64,000 nt of DNA, taken from NCBI GenBank assembly GCA_034190085.1, contig JAXHTS010000019.1, forward strand, positions 1-64,000, read 5' to 3'. Origin of the DNA: Spirochaetota bacterium (GTDB taxonomy: Bacteria; Spirochaetota; UBA4802; JAFGDQ01). This document shows, piece by piece, positions 1 to 9,660 of the stretch. The translations under genes and the position numbers were made by a program. Each line of letters opens with the position of its first letter. Positions within the stretch are counted from its first letter, which is position 1. Below the pieces are notes generated by a model. It did no database searches and had not been told where the DNA came from. It was given only the letters and a program-made list of their open reading frames with translations.

Positions 1-100
1 AATCAGGTAAATGCCATCCATCAGATTTTGATATTAAACCCATAACGATATCCTCCAGTAATATTATGCCTCTTAATGAAAGTATCGGCAAATATTACTC

Positions 101-322
101 CCTACTGGAATAGACTCTAAGGCGGTAGTAGTTGACTCGACTAATCCGATTGAGAGTCTTAATAGTACTCTTGAGGGCTTTACCCATCGTATAAAATGAC
201 GTGGGGGAGAAATGAAGGAACGCTGGCTTGCAGTTGCTATCTTGAAAGCATAGAAGTGGACACATCGTGTTAGGGGAGCATTGGGTATCGTTGATCTAGT
301 AAAAAATGAAATCAATTATTGA
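101..322 (+). pseudogene. IS256/mutator-type transposase, C-terminal relic
   Basis: Reading frame 101-322 gives about 73 residues matching the C-terminal end of IS256-class transposases: the TNPIESLN motif followed by RGGEMKERWLAVAILKA and a THRVRG segment. Two in-frame stops interrupt it: TGA where a tryptophan is expected (before RGGEM) and TAG where a glutamate is expected (after ILKA). Upstream in the same frame there are further stops, and the rest of the transposase is outside the window or gone. It is a dead insertion-sequence remnant. The family call rests on motif recall, not a database search. Confidence 0.7.
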
Positions 323-566
323 TAAATGGAAAATTGGTTATTATCAGGAAAGAGGTTAGATGTTTAGTAATGAACAACACCGCTAATGAATTTCCATTAA
401 AAGCGGGACAACCCTATGGGGCTCCTGTAATTATGCAGGGTTGTATGATGAATTTCTTACCAGCAATGACCACTTTGCTGATCTTTTACAAGAGAAGACA
501 GAAGAGAATTAAATATGATTCCTCAACCTCAATCTTAGCTAGGGGTCTGTTATTTATTTTCCTGTA

Positions 567-1787
567 TCAGTGTTTATGTTTAATACTAGTACCGCGGCTT
601 TTATAGAGCAATATGTTAATCATGAAAATTATCATCATCAGTAAGGATGAGAGTAAGATTATTACTGAATCCAGACCATAATTAGCCTTAACAAAGCTGA
701 CCAGGTGAACACCTACAGAACCTGCGCCAAATATAATAGTGAATTTGATGCTATAACTTAAAGATCTCCACTGTGGTGGTGTTAAAATTGCAACAAGGCT
801 GTTCTCAATTGGCTGCATACCCAATGCAAAGAGTATAAAAAAACCTATTAATATTATTAAGACAGGCCCTTCAAAAAAAAGTAATGATATAAGAAACGGT
901 AGTGCGCATGAGAAGAACAGCAAATATGACATGCGTAAATCAAAACGATCTGCAACTCTTCCCCCAATCAATTGACCAATCATGCCAAGGAGATATACAC
1001 TGCTGCTGATGATAGCAGCCGTTAATGTGCCTGCAGCGGGTGTTAAATAACTGCTTCCCACAATGCCGGATATAAAAGAACTGAGATCGGTAAGCTTGCT
1101 CTCAAAAAAAGTTGGAAGGATTACAGTATAACTTCTGTACATGATGCCTGAAAAGAGCATAGCAGCGCATAATATAATGAACAGCGTTATCGCATCCCTT
1201 TTATCAACTGAAGTGCTTTTTTGAAGATCGCCTCTGCCAACTGATAAAGGGGCTAAAAGACAGACAGCGCCTATTATTATGCCTGTAATGCCGAAAACAA
1301 TCAAAGCTCTCTGCCAGTCCATCCAATAGGCAAGAACTCCTGCAAGAAAAGGAGCGCTTGCTATTCCAAAATTTCCCCATAGGCCATTTATTCCCATTGC
1401 CCTGCCACGAACACTCATCCCCCTGGAGAGGAGCGCAAGGCCTGAAGGATGATAAGCAGAACAACCAAAGCCAATTATGCTAAGGAAGACCATTAATTGA
1501 TTTATTGATTGAGCTATGGCAGCAGCAATAAAACCAAATCCTGCGATAAGAATACCAACTCCCATTATCTGCCGTGGGCCGAACCGATCACTTAAATATC
1601 CCCATGGAACTGCAAGAATGCCATAGCATAAATACATTGGAAAGCTGATAGAGATTGCTTCTGATGGCGATATCGCAAGGTCTCTGCTGATTGGCATTAC
1701 CAGAGCAGGGAAAACAAGGATGAAAAGATGCGTAAGATAATGAGCAGCGCTTGTAAATATCAAAATTTTTTTCTCGTTAGTATCCAT
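567..1787 (-). CDS. MFS transporter
   Basis: About 406 residues with roughly twelve hydrophobic segments, the layout of a major facilitator superfamily permease. The loop after the second membrane segment reads GYLSDRFGPR, the signature MFS motif A; a degenerate copy, GGRVADRFDLR, lies in the second half at the equivalent loop, as expected from internal duplication. I place the start at 1787 (MDTNEKK) because GGAGA lies about nine bases upstream; an ATG five codons earlier is less well placed. It lies 42 bases behind the ketol-acid reductoisomerase gene on the same strand, so it is probably co-transcribed and could move a branched-chain metabolite. The substrate cannot be read from the sequence. 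Confidence 0.85.
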   Translation of the reverse strand: MDTNEKKILIFTSAAHYLTHLFILVFPALVMPISRDLAISPSEAISISFPMYLCYGILAVPWGYLSDRFGPRQIMGVGILIAGFGFIAAAIAQSINQLMVFLSIIGFGCSAYHPSGLALLSRGMSVRGRAMGINGLWGNFGIASAPFLAGVLAYWMDWQRALIVFGITGIIIGAVCLLAPLSVGRGDLQKSTSVDKRDAITLFIILCAAMLFSGIMYRSYTVILPTFFESKLTDLSSFISGIVGSSYLTPAAGTLTAAIISSSVYLLGMIGQLIGGRVADRFDLRMSYLLFFSCALPFLISLLFFEGPVLIILIGFFILFALGMQPIENSLVAILTPPQWRSLSYSIKFTIIFGAGSVGVHLVSFVKANYGLDSVIILLSSLLMMIIFMINILLYKSRGTSIKHKH

Positions 1788-1829
1788 TATTGAATTCTCC
1801 ATTTTTAAAAATTATAGCTTTCACAAGCA

Positions 1830-3305
1830 TTATTTTTCAACATAGATGTCAACACTGGGGCGCAGTTTTGCGCAGGTATCCAAAACACCATGTATCGGAT
1901 GATCTGTAAAGTATTGAATAAGTTCTTGGTTGATTTTGTATATATAGTCAATCTGCGGATAAACCTGTTCTTCTAACATGTAATGGAATCGAGGGGCCCA
2001 TTTGCGAGCGCCAAATCTGGCTGTAATAGAGCAGTTGTCGATCATATAGGATAAACCCCTTGCATGCATATATGGGTTTAGCGAATCAACCGCTTCAATA
2101 ACTGATTCATTGGCTATCTCTGAGTAAGCATGTCCCTTTTCTTTTAAAATATCAATCTGAGCTGTAATTATTGCCAGGTATACTCCTGCAGTAAAGGGAT
2201 GCAATTGGATATTGTCATTCATTCGATGCTCGCGTACTTTATTTCCAACCTGCCACATCTTAGTATTTTCGATTTTTGTCATTGGATAGAGTTCTGTCCT
2301 TTTAACAGCCATCAGAATTGATCGAATCTCATTGCCTGTATCTACTTCGTCATAAATTTCATATAATAGCCCCAGGGCCGGGTTGTATGTAGCGCAAAAT
2401 GCTTTTTCAAATATTTTTTTTTCATTACCGTGAAAAAATTCGTAAACAGCCAAAAGTCCTTTTTTTGATATTAACCTGGATATAGGACCAACGATCGATT
2501 CAACAGTTGATAGATAGGCATGCTTCGAGTTCATTCCATGCGATATATAACGCATGAATAAACTCTCAACAACTCCGTAAACTGCGCCCAGCAGTATCCC
2601 TCTTTCTCCGAAGATATCTGACTTATATTCATTTTCCAGGGTCGTGATAAAAGAGAAGGGCGCTCCAATTGCAATCGACCAACCCAGGGCATAATCAACT
2701 GCATTGCCTGTAACATCCCGGTGAATGGCAAAGCTTGTGTTGATTCCTGCTCCACCAATTTCTTTCCCCTGTTCATATAAACGTCGAACAGATAGCCCCA
2801 TGCCTTTGGGGCATACTCCAATTATATTTATATTATCCGGAAAACTTATCCCTTCTGTATTTATATAGCCCAATAAAAAACCGTGTGAAAATCCTAGAGT
2901 AGCGCCCGGTTTAATATTTTTGATGATTTCCGGATAAAGCTCCACCTGGGCTGCGTCTGAGATCAATATTATTACTAAATCCGATTCCGCCACAACCTGT
3001 AACAATTCGCCAATTCCATTAGTGTTAGCTGAAAATCCGGCCTTTTCTGCACTGGATATGGAAGCGGAGCCTTTGCGCAAACCTACCTTTACATTTATTC
3101 CTGTTCCCTTCAGGGAATCACGCAGGTTCTGTGACTGGGCAAAACCTTGAGACCCCCAGCCTATGACTCCAATTTGATTAATACCCATAAAGGCCTGCTT
3201 TAATTTTGAAAATAATTGTCTTCCACCTTTGACAATATACTCTTTCTCTTTTCCCAGATATACTGCTTCCTTCTTGAAAATCCGACTTTCAAAATCTAAT
3301 CCCAT
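1830..3305 (-). CDS. ilvC: Ketol-acid reductoisomerase, plant-like class II
   Basis: Converts 2-acetolactate or 2-aceto-2-hydroxybutyrate to the dihydroxy acid with NADPH and Mg2+ in valine, leucine and isoleucine synthesis. At 491 residues it is the long (class II) form. The Rossmann loop is IGWGSQGFAQSQNLRDS, then VGLRKGS, whose Arg/Lys/Ser fit NADPH phosphate binding; FSHGFLLGY, CPKGMG, the metal-binding DIFGERGILLG, the C-terminal NESVIEAVDSLNP and NCSITARFGARKWAPRF follow. These blocks resemble the plant enzyme more than the short bacterial class I form. The start is well supported by GGAGG just upstream. It is divergent from the ilvY-type regulator, and a transporter follows. No other branched-chain gene is in the window. 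Confidence 0.95.
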   Translation of the reverse strand: MGLDFESRIFKKEAVYLGKEKEYIVKGGRQLFSKLKQAFMGINQIGVIGWGSQGFAQSQNLRDSLKGTGINVKVGLRKGSASISSAEKAGFSANTNGIGELLQVVAESDLVIILISDAAQVELYPEIIKNIKPGATLGFSHGFLLGYINTEGISFPDNINIIGVCPKGMGLSVRRLYEQGKEIGGAGINTSFAIHRDVTGNAVDYALGWSIAIGAPFSFITTLENEYKSDIFGERGILLGAVYGVVESLFMRYISHGMNSKHAYLSTVESIVGPISRLISKKGLLAVYEFFHGNEKKIFEKAFCATYNPALGLLYEIYDEVDTGNEIRSILMAVKRTELYPMTKIENTKMWQVGNKVREHRMNDNIQLHPFTAGVYLAIITAQIDILKEKGHAYSEIANESVIEAVDSLNPYMHARGLSYMIDNCSITARFGARKWAPRFHYMLEEQVYPQIDYIYKINQELIQYFTDHPIHGVLDTCAKLRPSVDIYVEK

Positions 3306-3405
3306 AATGGCCTCCTTTGTTATATGAGGTTATTTGCTATTAAATGACAGATATATAATAATCAAAAAATGTGATTGTGTAAAATGAAATAATATGAATA
3401 TAATG

Positions 3406-3420
3406 TTTCAAATTTTGCAA
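3406..3420. promoter_or_regulatory. Probable LysR-type operator in the ilvC-ilvY gap
   Basis: A 15-base near-perfect dyad, TTTCAAATTTTGCAA, sits in the 132-base divergent gap, 17 bases before the regulator start. Only one base pair in the two arms mismatches. It has the T-N11-A form of LysR-family sites and resembles the TTGCAA half-sites known for IlvY. Inferred to be the regulator's binding site for autoregulation and ilvC control. Confidence 0.5.
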
Positions 3421-3437
3421 TATGGGAGAATGAATCT

Positions 3438-4328
3438 ATGGATTACGATTCACTTAAACTATTTTTACATTTAACAGAGACTCTTCATTTCGCAAAGACA
3501 AGCAGGGCCTGTTTTGTCAGTCCTTCCGGACTCAGCCGCGCGATTCAGCGTCTGGAAAAAGAGGTTGGGGAAAGTCTTTTTGTTCGGGACAATCGATCAG
3601 TATCCATTACTAAGGCAGGCTTGCTTTTGAAAGAGTATGCCCGGGAAACCATAGAACGCTGGCAGATTTTTAAGGAAAATGTTGCGGGGGACAGGGGTGA
3701 GCTTCATGGAGAGATAAGCATCTATTGTTCTGTCACAGCCTCATACAGCATCTTGCAGAATATTTTAAGCTCCTTTAGAAAGCTTCATCCTCATGTTCAC
3801 ATAAAATTACAAACTGGCGATCCAGCTAGGGCTATACAAATGGTGCAAAACGGCAGTGCTGATATATCTATTGCCGCGAAACCTGATAATCTGCCTGGCA
3901 ATATAGATTTTAAAACAGTCGCTATCACACAGCTAATCTTTATTGCCCCTAAGGGTTTATGTCAGATTACTAATCAGCTTAAAAATGACTTTGACAATTG
4001 GTGGGACATCCCAATGATACTGCCTGAACATGGTCTGGCTCGAAAACGTATTCATGAATTATTTAAGGTCAATGGAAAAATTCCGAATATTTATGCTGAA
4101 GTATCTGGGAATGAAGCTATAATTGCTATGGTGAGTTTAGGGTGCGGTATTGGTGTTGTGCCTGAACTTGTGTTAAGTCAGAGTTCATTTAAGACAAAAG
4201 TACAAATGCTTGATATTAAGAATAAACTCAAACAATATGAGGTAGGCTTTTGTTTAAAAAAAAATGCCCTTTCTTCTTTAATAATCATGGCTTTTTGGGG
4301 TATTATTAAAAATACCAGGATTGATTAG
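3438..4328 (+). CDS. ilvY: LysR-family regulator, IlvY type
   Basis: A 296-residue LysR-type transcription regulator. The N-terminal winged helix reads LKLFLHLTETLHFAKTS, then VSPSGLSRAIQRLEKEVG and LFVRDNRSVSITKAG, very close to Escherichia coli IlvY (about the same length). The C-terminal two-thirds is a periplasmic-binding-protein-like effector domain, including GCGIGVVPELVL. IlvY activates ilvC in response to acetolactate or acetohydroxybutyrate; the divergent position beside a ketol-acid reductoisomerase supports the same role here. GGGAG lies about ten bases upstream of the ATG. A near-palindromic site in the gap suggests autoregulation. Confidence 0.9.
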   Translation: MDYDSLKLFLHLTETLHFAKTSRACFVSPSGLSRAIQRLEKEVGESLFVRDNRSVSITKAGLLLKEYARETIERWQIFKENVAGDRGELHGEISIYCSVTASYSILQNILSSFRKLHPHVHIKLQTGDPARAIQMVQNGSADISIAAKPDNLPGNIDFKTVAITQLIFIAPKGLCQITNQLKNDFDNWWDIPMILPEHGLARKRIHELFKVNGKIPNIYAEVSGNEAIIAMVSLGCGIGVVPELVLSQSSFKTKVQMLDIKNKLKQYEVGFCLKKNALSSLIIMAFWGIIKNTRID

Positions 4329-4453
4329 AAATTCAAATTTATAAATGAAGTATTAAATACAATAATTCATTACAAGCGGAAATCATAGCCAAATATGTGG
4401 CTTTTGAGGTTGGGAGAACCTAAGGTTTTATGATAAAAAAGAGAATCGCACTT

Positions 4454-4531
4454 TTAACTAGTCCTTTTCTGTTCCTTTATGATTCCTTGAACTAATTCTA
4501 CTATAGCATTTTTGATTTGATCATATATCAT
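4454..4531 (-). CDS. Possible 25-residue peptide
   Basis: A short frame encodes 25 residues beginning MIYDQIKNAIVEL and ending in Arg-Thr-Ser. A strong GGAGG lies seven bases upstream of its ATG. It could be a real small protein or the truncated 5' end of a lost gene. No homology is recognised. The rest of the 4329-4897 gap shows no other gene. Confidence 0.25.
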   Translation of the reverse strand: MIYDQIKNAIVELVQGIIKEQKRTS

Positions 4532-4897
4532 TTCAATTCCTCCACGATTCATGTGATAGAATATCATGAATAAAAGCTTGACTCATTAGCAGGTAGTAAA
4601 ATCTTGACCTTTCTTGATCTTGAAGAGAATTACTCATCTCTGGATGAATACTACTTATAACCCCCTCAAAACAATATGATAAAACTTGACATAAGGTTTA
4701 TGTTTATTATTATTTAGCAATAACCAATTTGGATGGTCTTTGACGAACCTTATTGAGTTATTCTGCTAAAGATTCGAAGTGAGTAGCGAAGATTGCAAAT
4801 TGTTTGATACAACTAGCGAATCACGTTCTCGATAGCTCCTTAAGATGATCTAAGAATTACGATTGTTTTAAAACAATATGAATATTTGAGGTATGAT

Positions 4898-7800
4898 TTG
4901 CATCAGAGAATCCAAATATTAAACTCCAAACTTCTTCTTCCACACTTATCTGATACCATACAAAGAGAGAGATTACACCCCTTATTAGCAAAAATTCCCA
5001 GGAAGCGACTTACAACTGTAACAGCAGGCGCTGGTTTCGGAAAGACTACTCTGGTTGCTGAAGCCTGCAATCTCTTAGGATTGAATTCAGTATGGTATCG
5101 TCTGGATAAATCTGACAGTGACTTTATAACCTTCATCAGTTATTTAATTGCAGGGATTCAGAAGCATATCCGCGAATTTGGAATAGAAACGCACCAAAGA
5201 ATAGGTGATGCTCAAATCTTGAGCCGGGAACGTAAGGCTGTTCTTACTGTTTTCTTAAGCGAGATTGAGAAACTCGTCAAAGGTGACCTTATTATTGTAA
5301 TTGATGATTATCATTTTATACAAGATAGTCAGGAAATAAATGAGTTAATAGAATATTTTCTTGAGAATATACCTCCTCAGGTTCACCTGATTATTATCAG
5401 TCGCGCTGATTCCGGGTTGTCCATATCTTTATTGAGAGCCAGGAGGCAGGTACTGGAGATCAAAGAAGATGACCTTGTCTTGTCTATCCCTGAAATTGAG
5501 CGACTCTATTCACAATTATTTAATATTGCCTTGGAGACACAGAGCCTTGAAATCCTTCACCGGAAGACAGAGGGCTGGGTCTCGGGATTGATACTCTTCT
5601 ATCACTCCCTGCATAGTAGAAATCCTACGGATGTTGAAATACTATTATCCAGACTACAAGGCTCTCATAAGATTATATCAGACTATCTCGAAGAAAATGT
5701 ATATGAATTGCAGTCTGATGAAATAAAAAGCTTTCTTATAAAGACCTCAATCCTTTCATATATTGATGTCGATTTTTGTAATCAGCTTTTGGGAATAGAG
5801 AATTCAGGTGGCATTCTGCGGGAGCTGGAAGAAAAACATCTTTTCACCTTCCCCCTGGATGAGGAGAGAGAGTGGTATTATTATCACCACCTCTTTAGTG
5901 AGTTTTTGCAGAAGAAGCTTGCCTCAGAGCTTGGCCGGAAAGCTATACTGAATCTCCATAAGCATGCGGCAATAGCCATGGAAAAGCTTGGTAAAGATGA
6001 AGAGGCCATGAGGCATTACTTTATGGCAGAACAATTAGATGAGGCTGGCATACTTTTTAAGAAAGTTGGAGATCGATTGCTCAAGGAGAAGCGTCTGCAA
6101 GTGATCGAATCTTATTTCAATAAAATTCCTAAGAGTTTATTAAATAGTGATCCCTGGATTCAATTTATGCAGGCAGAGTCGCTAGCGCTTGCCGGTAAGC
6201 CGAAGGATGCGATCAATGCATATAAAATATCCCGCAAAATGTTTTATAGAGATGCAAACCTGGATGGTGTTGTTTCATCTCTGCATCAACTAGGTTCAAA
6301 CTATTTCATTGACGGCGATTTGGTAGGCGCTGAGAGTGCATTCCTGGAGTTACTGACTTTACAGAAGAGTAATAGCGGAATGTATATTGATGTTCTGACA
6401 AATTTGGTGATGATAACTACCAGCCTGGGAAAATTTGATTTAGCTGATAAATACTTTGATGAGGCCATGTTATTACTCTCATCAACTGATGGAATAGATA
6501 ATAAAAGAATTCTTGCGCGACTCTATTTCAATCATGGTCATAGGTATATTTTATCAGGTGATAATATTAAAGCTATGAGGACAGTTGAAAAAATGAAAGA
6601 GATATGCGAAAATCTGAAACTTCCCCTCTATTCTTGCCTAAGTTATTATTTAATATCAGTGTTATACTATTCTCTTGGTGATTTTTCAAAGAGTCTTGAT
6701 AACGCGAAAAAGGGCCTGGACTTGGCTATAAAAAATCGGATTCGCGAAACTTGTTGGCTATTCGGTTTATCAGCTTTTAATCACGCTAAATTGGGAAATA
6801 TTAGCGAAGCGATTATTGATGGTAAGGAGAGTCTTAGAATTTCTCAGCATGAGGAAAGCCGATATGGCCAGGGTTATGCTTACCTTGCATTATATCATGC
6901 CTATGTTAAATCAAGCAATCCTATAGAAGCAGAGGAAAGCCTTAACTCAGGAGTAAATGTAATACATGGACGCAATCTCCCACTTTTAGAGGGCGAGCTA
7001 AAGGCACGTCTGGCAGAATTTCAAATTGGAAGAGGGCGATGGGAAGAGGCTCGACATCTTTTGGAGGATGCAGAAAAATTATTGATAGGCGCAAAATTGC
7101 AAATCAGCATGGTATATCTTATTTTTGCGCGTTTGTATTGGGAGCAAAACCAGAGGGATGAAGCCTTAAGCAAACTTATGTCCGGCCTTCAACTCAGTGA
7201 AGCTAATCAATATGATGCATGGATTATTTCTGAAAAACAGTGGATAGTTCCCCTGCTTGTTGAGCTATTCATCGAAGGTAAAATGCAGGATTATCTTCAG
7301 GGGATATTCAAAGGAATGGGTTTATCTGCCCCGGAGGAACTTGCACATTTACAAAATAATAAAAATCATGAAAGGGAAAATGCTGGTTCGAAAATATTAG
7401 ATGCGGCAAAGGAAGTGCGCATCCCGAACCTCAGGGTTTACTGTCTGGGGAAATTTAGGGTGTATCGGGGAGATGAAGAGATCACGGCCGAGAGTTGGAA
7501 GAGTAAAAAAAGGGCTAAGATGTTATTGATATTTTTTGTTCATAATCGATCCCGGGGCTATTTGCCCAGGGATTTATTGATGGAATTTTTATGGCCTGAG
7601 GAAGACCCCCGAAAGACGATTTATAGAATACATGATACACTTGCATCACTCCGCAAAACTCTTGAACCCGGGAGGAAAAGGGGGACGCCTTCTTCATATA
7701 TATTAAGAGCAGAAGAAGGTTACAAAGTAGACCTCGGGGAAAATGACTGCGTGGATGTTGATGAATTCAGAGATATTATGAAGCTGGCTGAAGATGAAAA

Positions 7801-8191
7801 TAATTCTGAGAAAAAAATTGCTCATTACCTGAAGGCTGAGGAAGTTTATAGCGGTGATTATCTGGAGGAATATCTTTATATTGATTGGTGTTTAGAAGAG
7901 AGGGAGAGGCTTAGACAAGAATATTTAAATTTACTAATTAAAATAATAGAACATTTCGAGAAGAGTCATGATTATTTTAGGTGTGTTGAATTTGCGAGAC
8001 GGTATTTAAATAAAGATAAATTCGCTGAAAAGGTCTATCAGAGATTGATGAGATATTATTCCTATCTTGACAATAGGGCAATGCTGACGAAGACCTATGA
8101 GAGATGTAAAGACAATATAATTAAAGAGTTGAAAATGCCATTAAGCAAAGAAACTGAAATGATATTTAATGAATTATTATTAAAAAAATAG
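4898..8191 (+). CDS. MalT-like STAND ATPase with C-terminal SARP/BTAD domain
   Basis: A giant cytoplasmic signalling regulator of about 1,097 residues. The N-terminus matches MalT (KLLLPHLSDTIQRERL), followed by a Walker A loop AGAGFGKTT near residue 45, a Walker B-like LIIVIDDYHFI near residue 130, and a winged-helix/arm segment with YYYHHLFSEFLQ. A long middle section of helical repeats looks like TPRs. The last 260 residues begin LRVYCLGKFRVYRGDEEI and contain FLWPEEDPRKTIYRIHDTLASLRK and a tail of the bacterial transcriptional activator (BTAD) type, as in AfsR/SARP proteins. So DNA binding is by a SARP-type winged helix, not LuxR. I prefer the TTG at 4898 because GAGG lies six bases upstream; a TTG at 4886 is also open. 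No target gene is adjacent. Confidence 0.85.
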   Translation: MHQRIQILNSKLLLPHLSDTIQRERLHPLLAKIPRKRLTTVTAGAGFGKTTLVAEACNLLGLNSVWYRLDKSDSDFITFISYLIAGIQKHIREFGIETHQRIGDAQILSRERKAVLTVFLSEIEKLVKGDLIIVIDDYHFIQDSQEINELIEYFLENIPPQVHLIIISRADSGLSISLLRARRQVLEIKEDDLVLSIPEIERLYSQLFNIALETQSLEILHRKTEGWVSGLILFYHSLHSRNPTDVEILLSRLQGSHKIISDYLEENVYELQSDEIKSFLIKTSILSYIDVDFCNQLLGIENSGGILRELEEKHLFTFPLDEEREWYYYHHLFSEFLQKKLASELGRKAILNLHKHAAIAMEKLGKDEEAMRHYFMAEQLDEAGILFKKVGDRLLKEKRLQVIESYFNKIPKSLLNSDPWIQFMQAESLALAGKPKDAINAYKISRKMFYRDANLDGVVSSLHQLGSNYFIDGDLVGAESAFLELLTLQKSNSGMYIDVLTNLVMITTSLGKFDLADKYFDEAMLLLSSTDGIDNKRILARLYFNHGHRYILSGDNIKAMRTVEKMKEICENLKLPLYSCLSYYLISVLYYSLGDFSKSLDNAKKGLDLAIKNRIRETCWLFGLSAFNHAKLGNISEAIIDGKESLRISQHEESRYGQGYAYLALYHAYVKSSNPIEAEESLNSGVNVIHGRNLPLLEGELKARLAEFQIGRGRWEEARHLLEDAEKLLIGAKLQISMVYLIFARLYWEQNQRDEALSKLMSGLQLSEANQYDAWIISEKQWIVPLLVELFIEGKMQDYLQGIFKGMGLSAPEELAHLQNNKNHERENAGSKILDAAKEVRIPNLRVYCLGKFRVYRGDEEITAESWKSKKRAKMLLIFFVHNRSRGYLPRDLLMEFLWPEEDPRKTIYRIHDTLASLRKTLEPGRKRGTPSSYILRAEEGYKVDLGENDCVDVDEFRDIMKLAEDENNSEKKIAHYLKAEEVYSGDYLEEYLYIDWCLEERERLRQEYLNLLIKIIEHFEKSHDYFRCVEFARRYLNKDKFAEKVYQRLMRYYSYLDNRAMLTKTYERCKDNIIKELKMPLSKETEMIFNELLLKK

Positions 8192-8433
8192 AAAAATATA
8201 TCGAAGCCCTTGCTCATACGCCATAATTGCTGCTGTTAAAACACTCTTCCTTATAAAAATTTACAATTTTACTCGACAAGCTTTTCTTTAATAATACTTG
8301 TTTACTTCATTATTTGTTTTTCAGTTATTCTCCCAATCTCTTTTATAATACGTAACTACTCAGGTGTTTTTTCAATATATGCTATTAGATTAAATAGTAT
8401 ATATTGAATTGAGTTGGGGCTGTGTAAAAGTAT

Positions 8434-8551
8434 GTCATTCCGTCTGTAGCGTAGCGGAATGCCGGAAGCTAAAGCATTTTTTTAGTAAGGTTTTGTAAAC
8501 ATTTGAGATTCCTGCATTCGCAGAGCCTGCACCTGTGCATACAGGTGAATG
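8434..8551. repeat. Intergenic palindromic repeat unit
   Basis: The 8192-8781 gap has no gene but carries two hairpins in tandem. The first pairs CATTCCG with CGGAATG (8436-8461, 12-base loop). The second pairs CACCTGT with ACAGGTG around a GCAT loop (8530-8547), within an outer CATTC/GAATG. The text between them (TTGAGATTCCTGCATTCG) resembles the widespread repetitive extragenic palindromes of bacteria. No second copy was seen in this window. Confidence 0.45.
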
Positions 8552-8781
8552 AAATTATAACCAACCTCAAGTCATTCTACCTGTATTCAAATAAATTAAA
8601 AATTATTATATTCATAGCTGAGTAGTAACTATTATTTTTTAATTTATCAATTTTATGTGGATATAATCCCATATTATTGGCATTCAAAGCGGTTTAATTT
8701 CACATAGGCAACTATATGTCGATAAAAAGCTTTTGCTGACAAAAGGGATCACAACAACACCCTCTATTTTTCAGAATATTC

Positions 8782-9084
8782 CTAACTCTTCTTTTCAGCA
8801 TCTGAGGATGGAGATTCCTTTACATTAGAAAAAGGACACTTCTTTATATTCCTTTCACATTTTTTCAATTTTAGGTTCATTCCACACTTAGAGCACTTCC
8901 CAGCTTTACTCTCTTTTATATCCGCATGTTCAACACATGTATAATAATCTGCTTTATCACAGTCTTTAGACAGACTACAGCTGGGATCAGTACGACATGA
9001 TCTATTACATCCGCTTGATGAAAGGAATACTGTTGTTAGCATAAACATCAAGGGTACTATCCATATAAATTTTTGTTTTTTCAT
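8782..9084 (-). CDS. Small lipoprotein with heavy-metal-binding (HMBD-like) domain
   Basis: A 100-residue exported lipoprotein. A basic start and hydrophobic stretch end in the lipobox LSSSGC near residue 26. The middle carries YYTCVEHADIKESKAGKC and then SKCGMNLKL, the pattern of the heavy-metal-binding domain found at the start of copper and other cation efflux proteins (YTCPMHPEV...GKCPKCGM). The protein has ten cysteines after the lipobox cysteine. It is likely a periplasmic metal-binding or sequestering protein. It stands alone, so its partner is unknown. AGG lies upstream of the ATG. Confidence 0.7.
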   Translation of the reverse strand: MKKQKFIWIVPLMFMLTTVFLSSSGCNRSCRTDPSCSLSKDCDKADYYTCVEHADIKESKAGKCSKCGMNLKLKKCERNIKKCPFSNVKESPSSDAEKKS

Positions 9085-9660
9085 ATACCTGCACCTTTTA
9101 ATTTTATTATAAATAATATTGACCTTATAAAATTATAAGGTCGATTCTTATCAGAGCAGGACTTTTATTAAAAGTCAACAATAATTCGGCAATTTCACCG
9201 TGTAAAAGTAAGTACACTTGTCCTAACCCCTTTAAAAATTCGAAAATTTCTGATTTTTTTTGAAATCTATAAAAAATCTATAAAAAAACGATTCTGCCTT
9301 TATTGGTCATCTTTATACTTAATGTGGAACATTTACTTTTCAATAATTGCAAAATGTGATTACTGAAAAAATCCTGAAACCCAGGCTTGGTAATTGATCA
9401 TGTTTTAATTTGTATAAGATGAGGTTCAATATGGACAACAGAATAGAAAGGATAAAGAACATAGATTAGGAAATATAATCTCGATATACAGGACAGCAGA
9501 TGCTAAACTGCTAGAAATGCACGAAAAGAATAATGTATTCCGATCTACTCCTTCCATATATTAACATGGAATTATAGTTGTCGATTTGCAGAAGGAATGC
9601 AAATCAGGGTAGCCATGAGGTTTGTTGAAAAAATAAATAAATACAATATATGAAAATCAT
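9085..9660. other. Intergenic stretch without a recognised gene
   Basis: No frame of convincing length or content was found on either strand. The last part, near 9640-9660, reads like the tail of an exporter repeat unit (compare the segment before the second exporter), so an older, lost copy may have stood here. Confidence 0.4.

Noticed and set aside
73-315. 80-residue minus-strand open frame
   Set aside because: It is the antisense of the IS256-type transposase relic, whose plus-strand reading has recognisable motifs.
319-606. 95-residue plus-strand frame between the transposase relic and the transporter
   Set aside because: No recognisable domain, no good ribosome binding site at its first codon, and its end overlaps the transporter gene in opposite sense.
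9431-9565. Possible degenerate frame in the gap before the first exporter
   Set aside because: Only short pieces between stops in different frames; no motif could be named.
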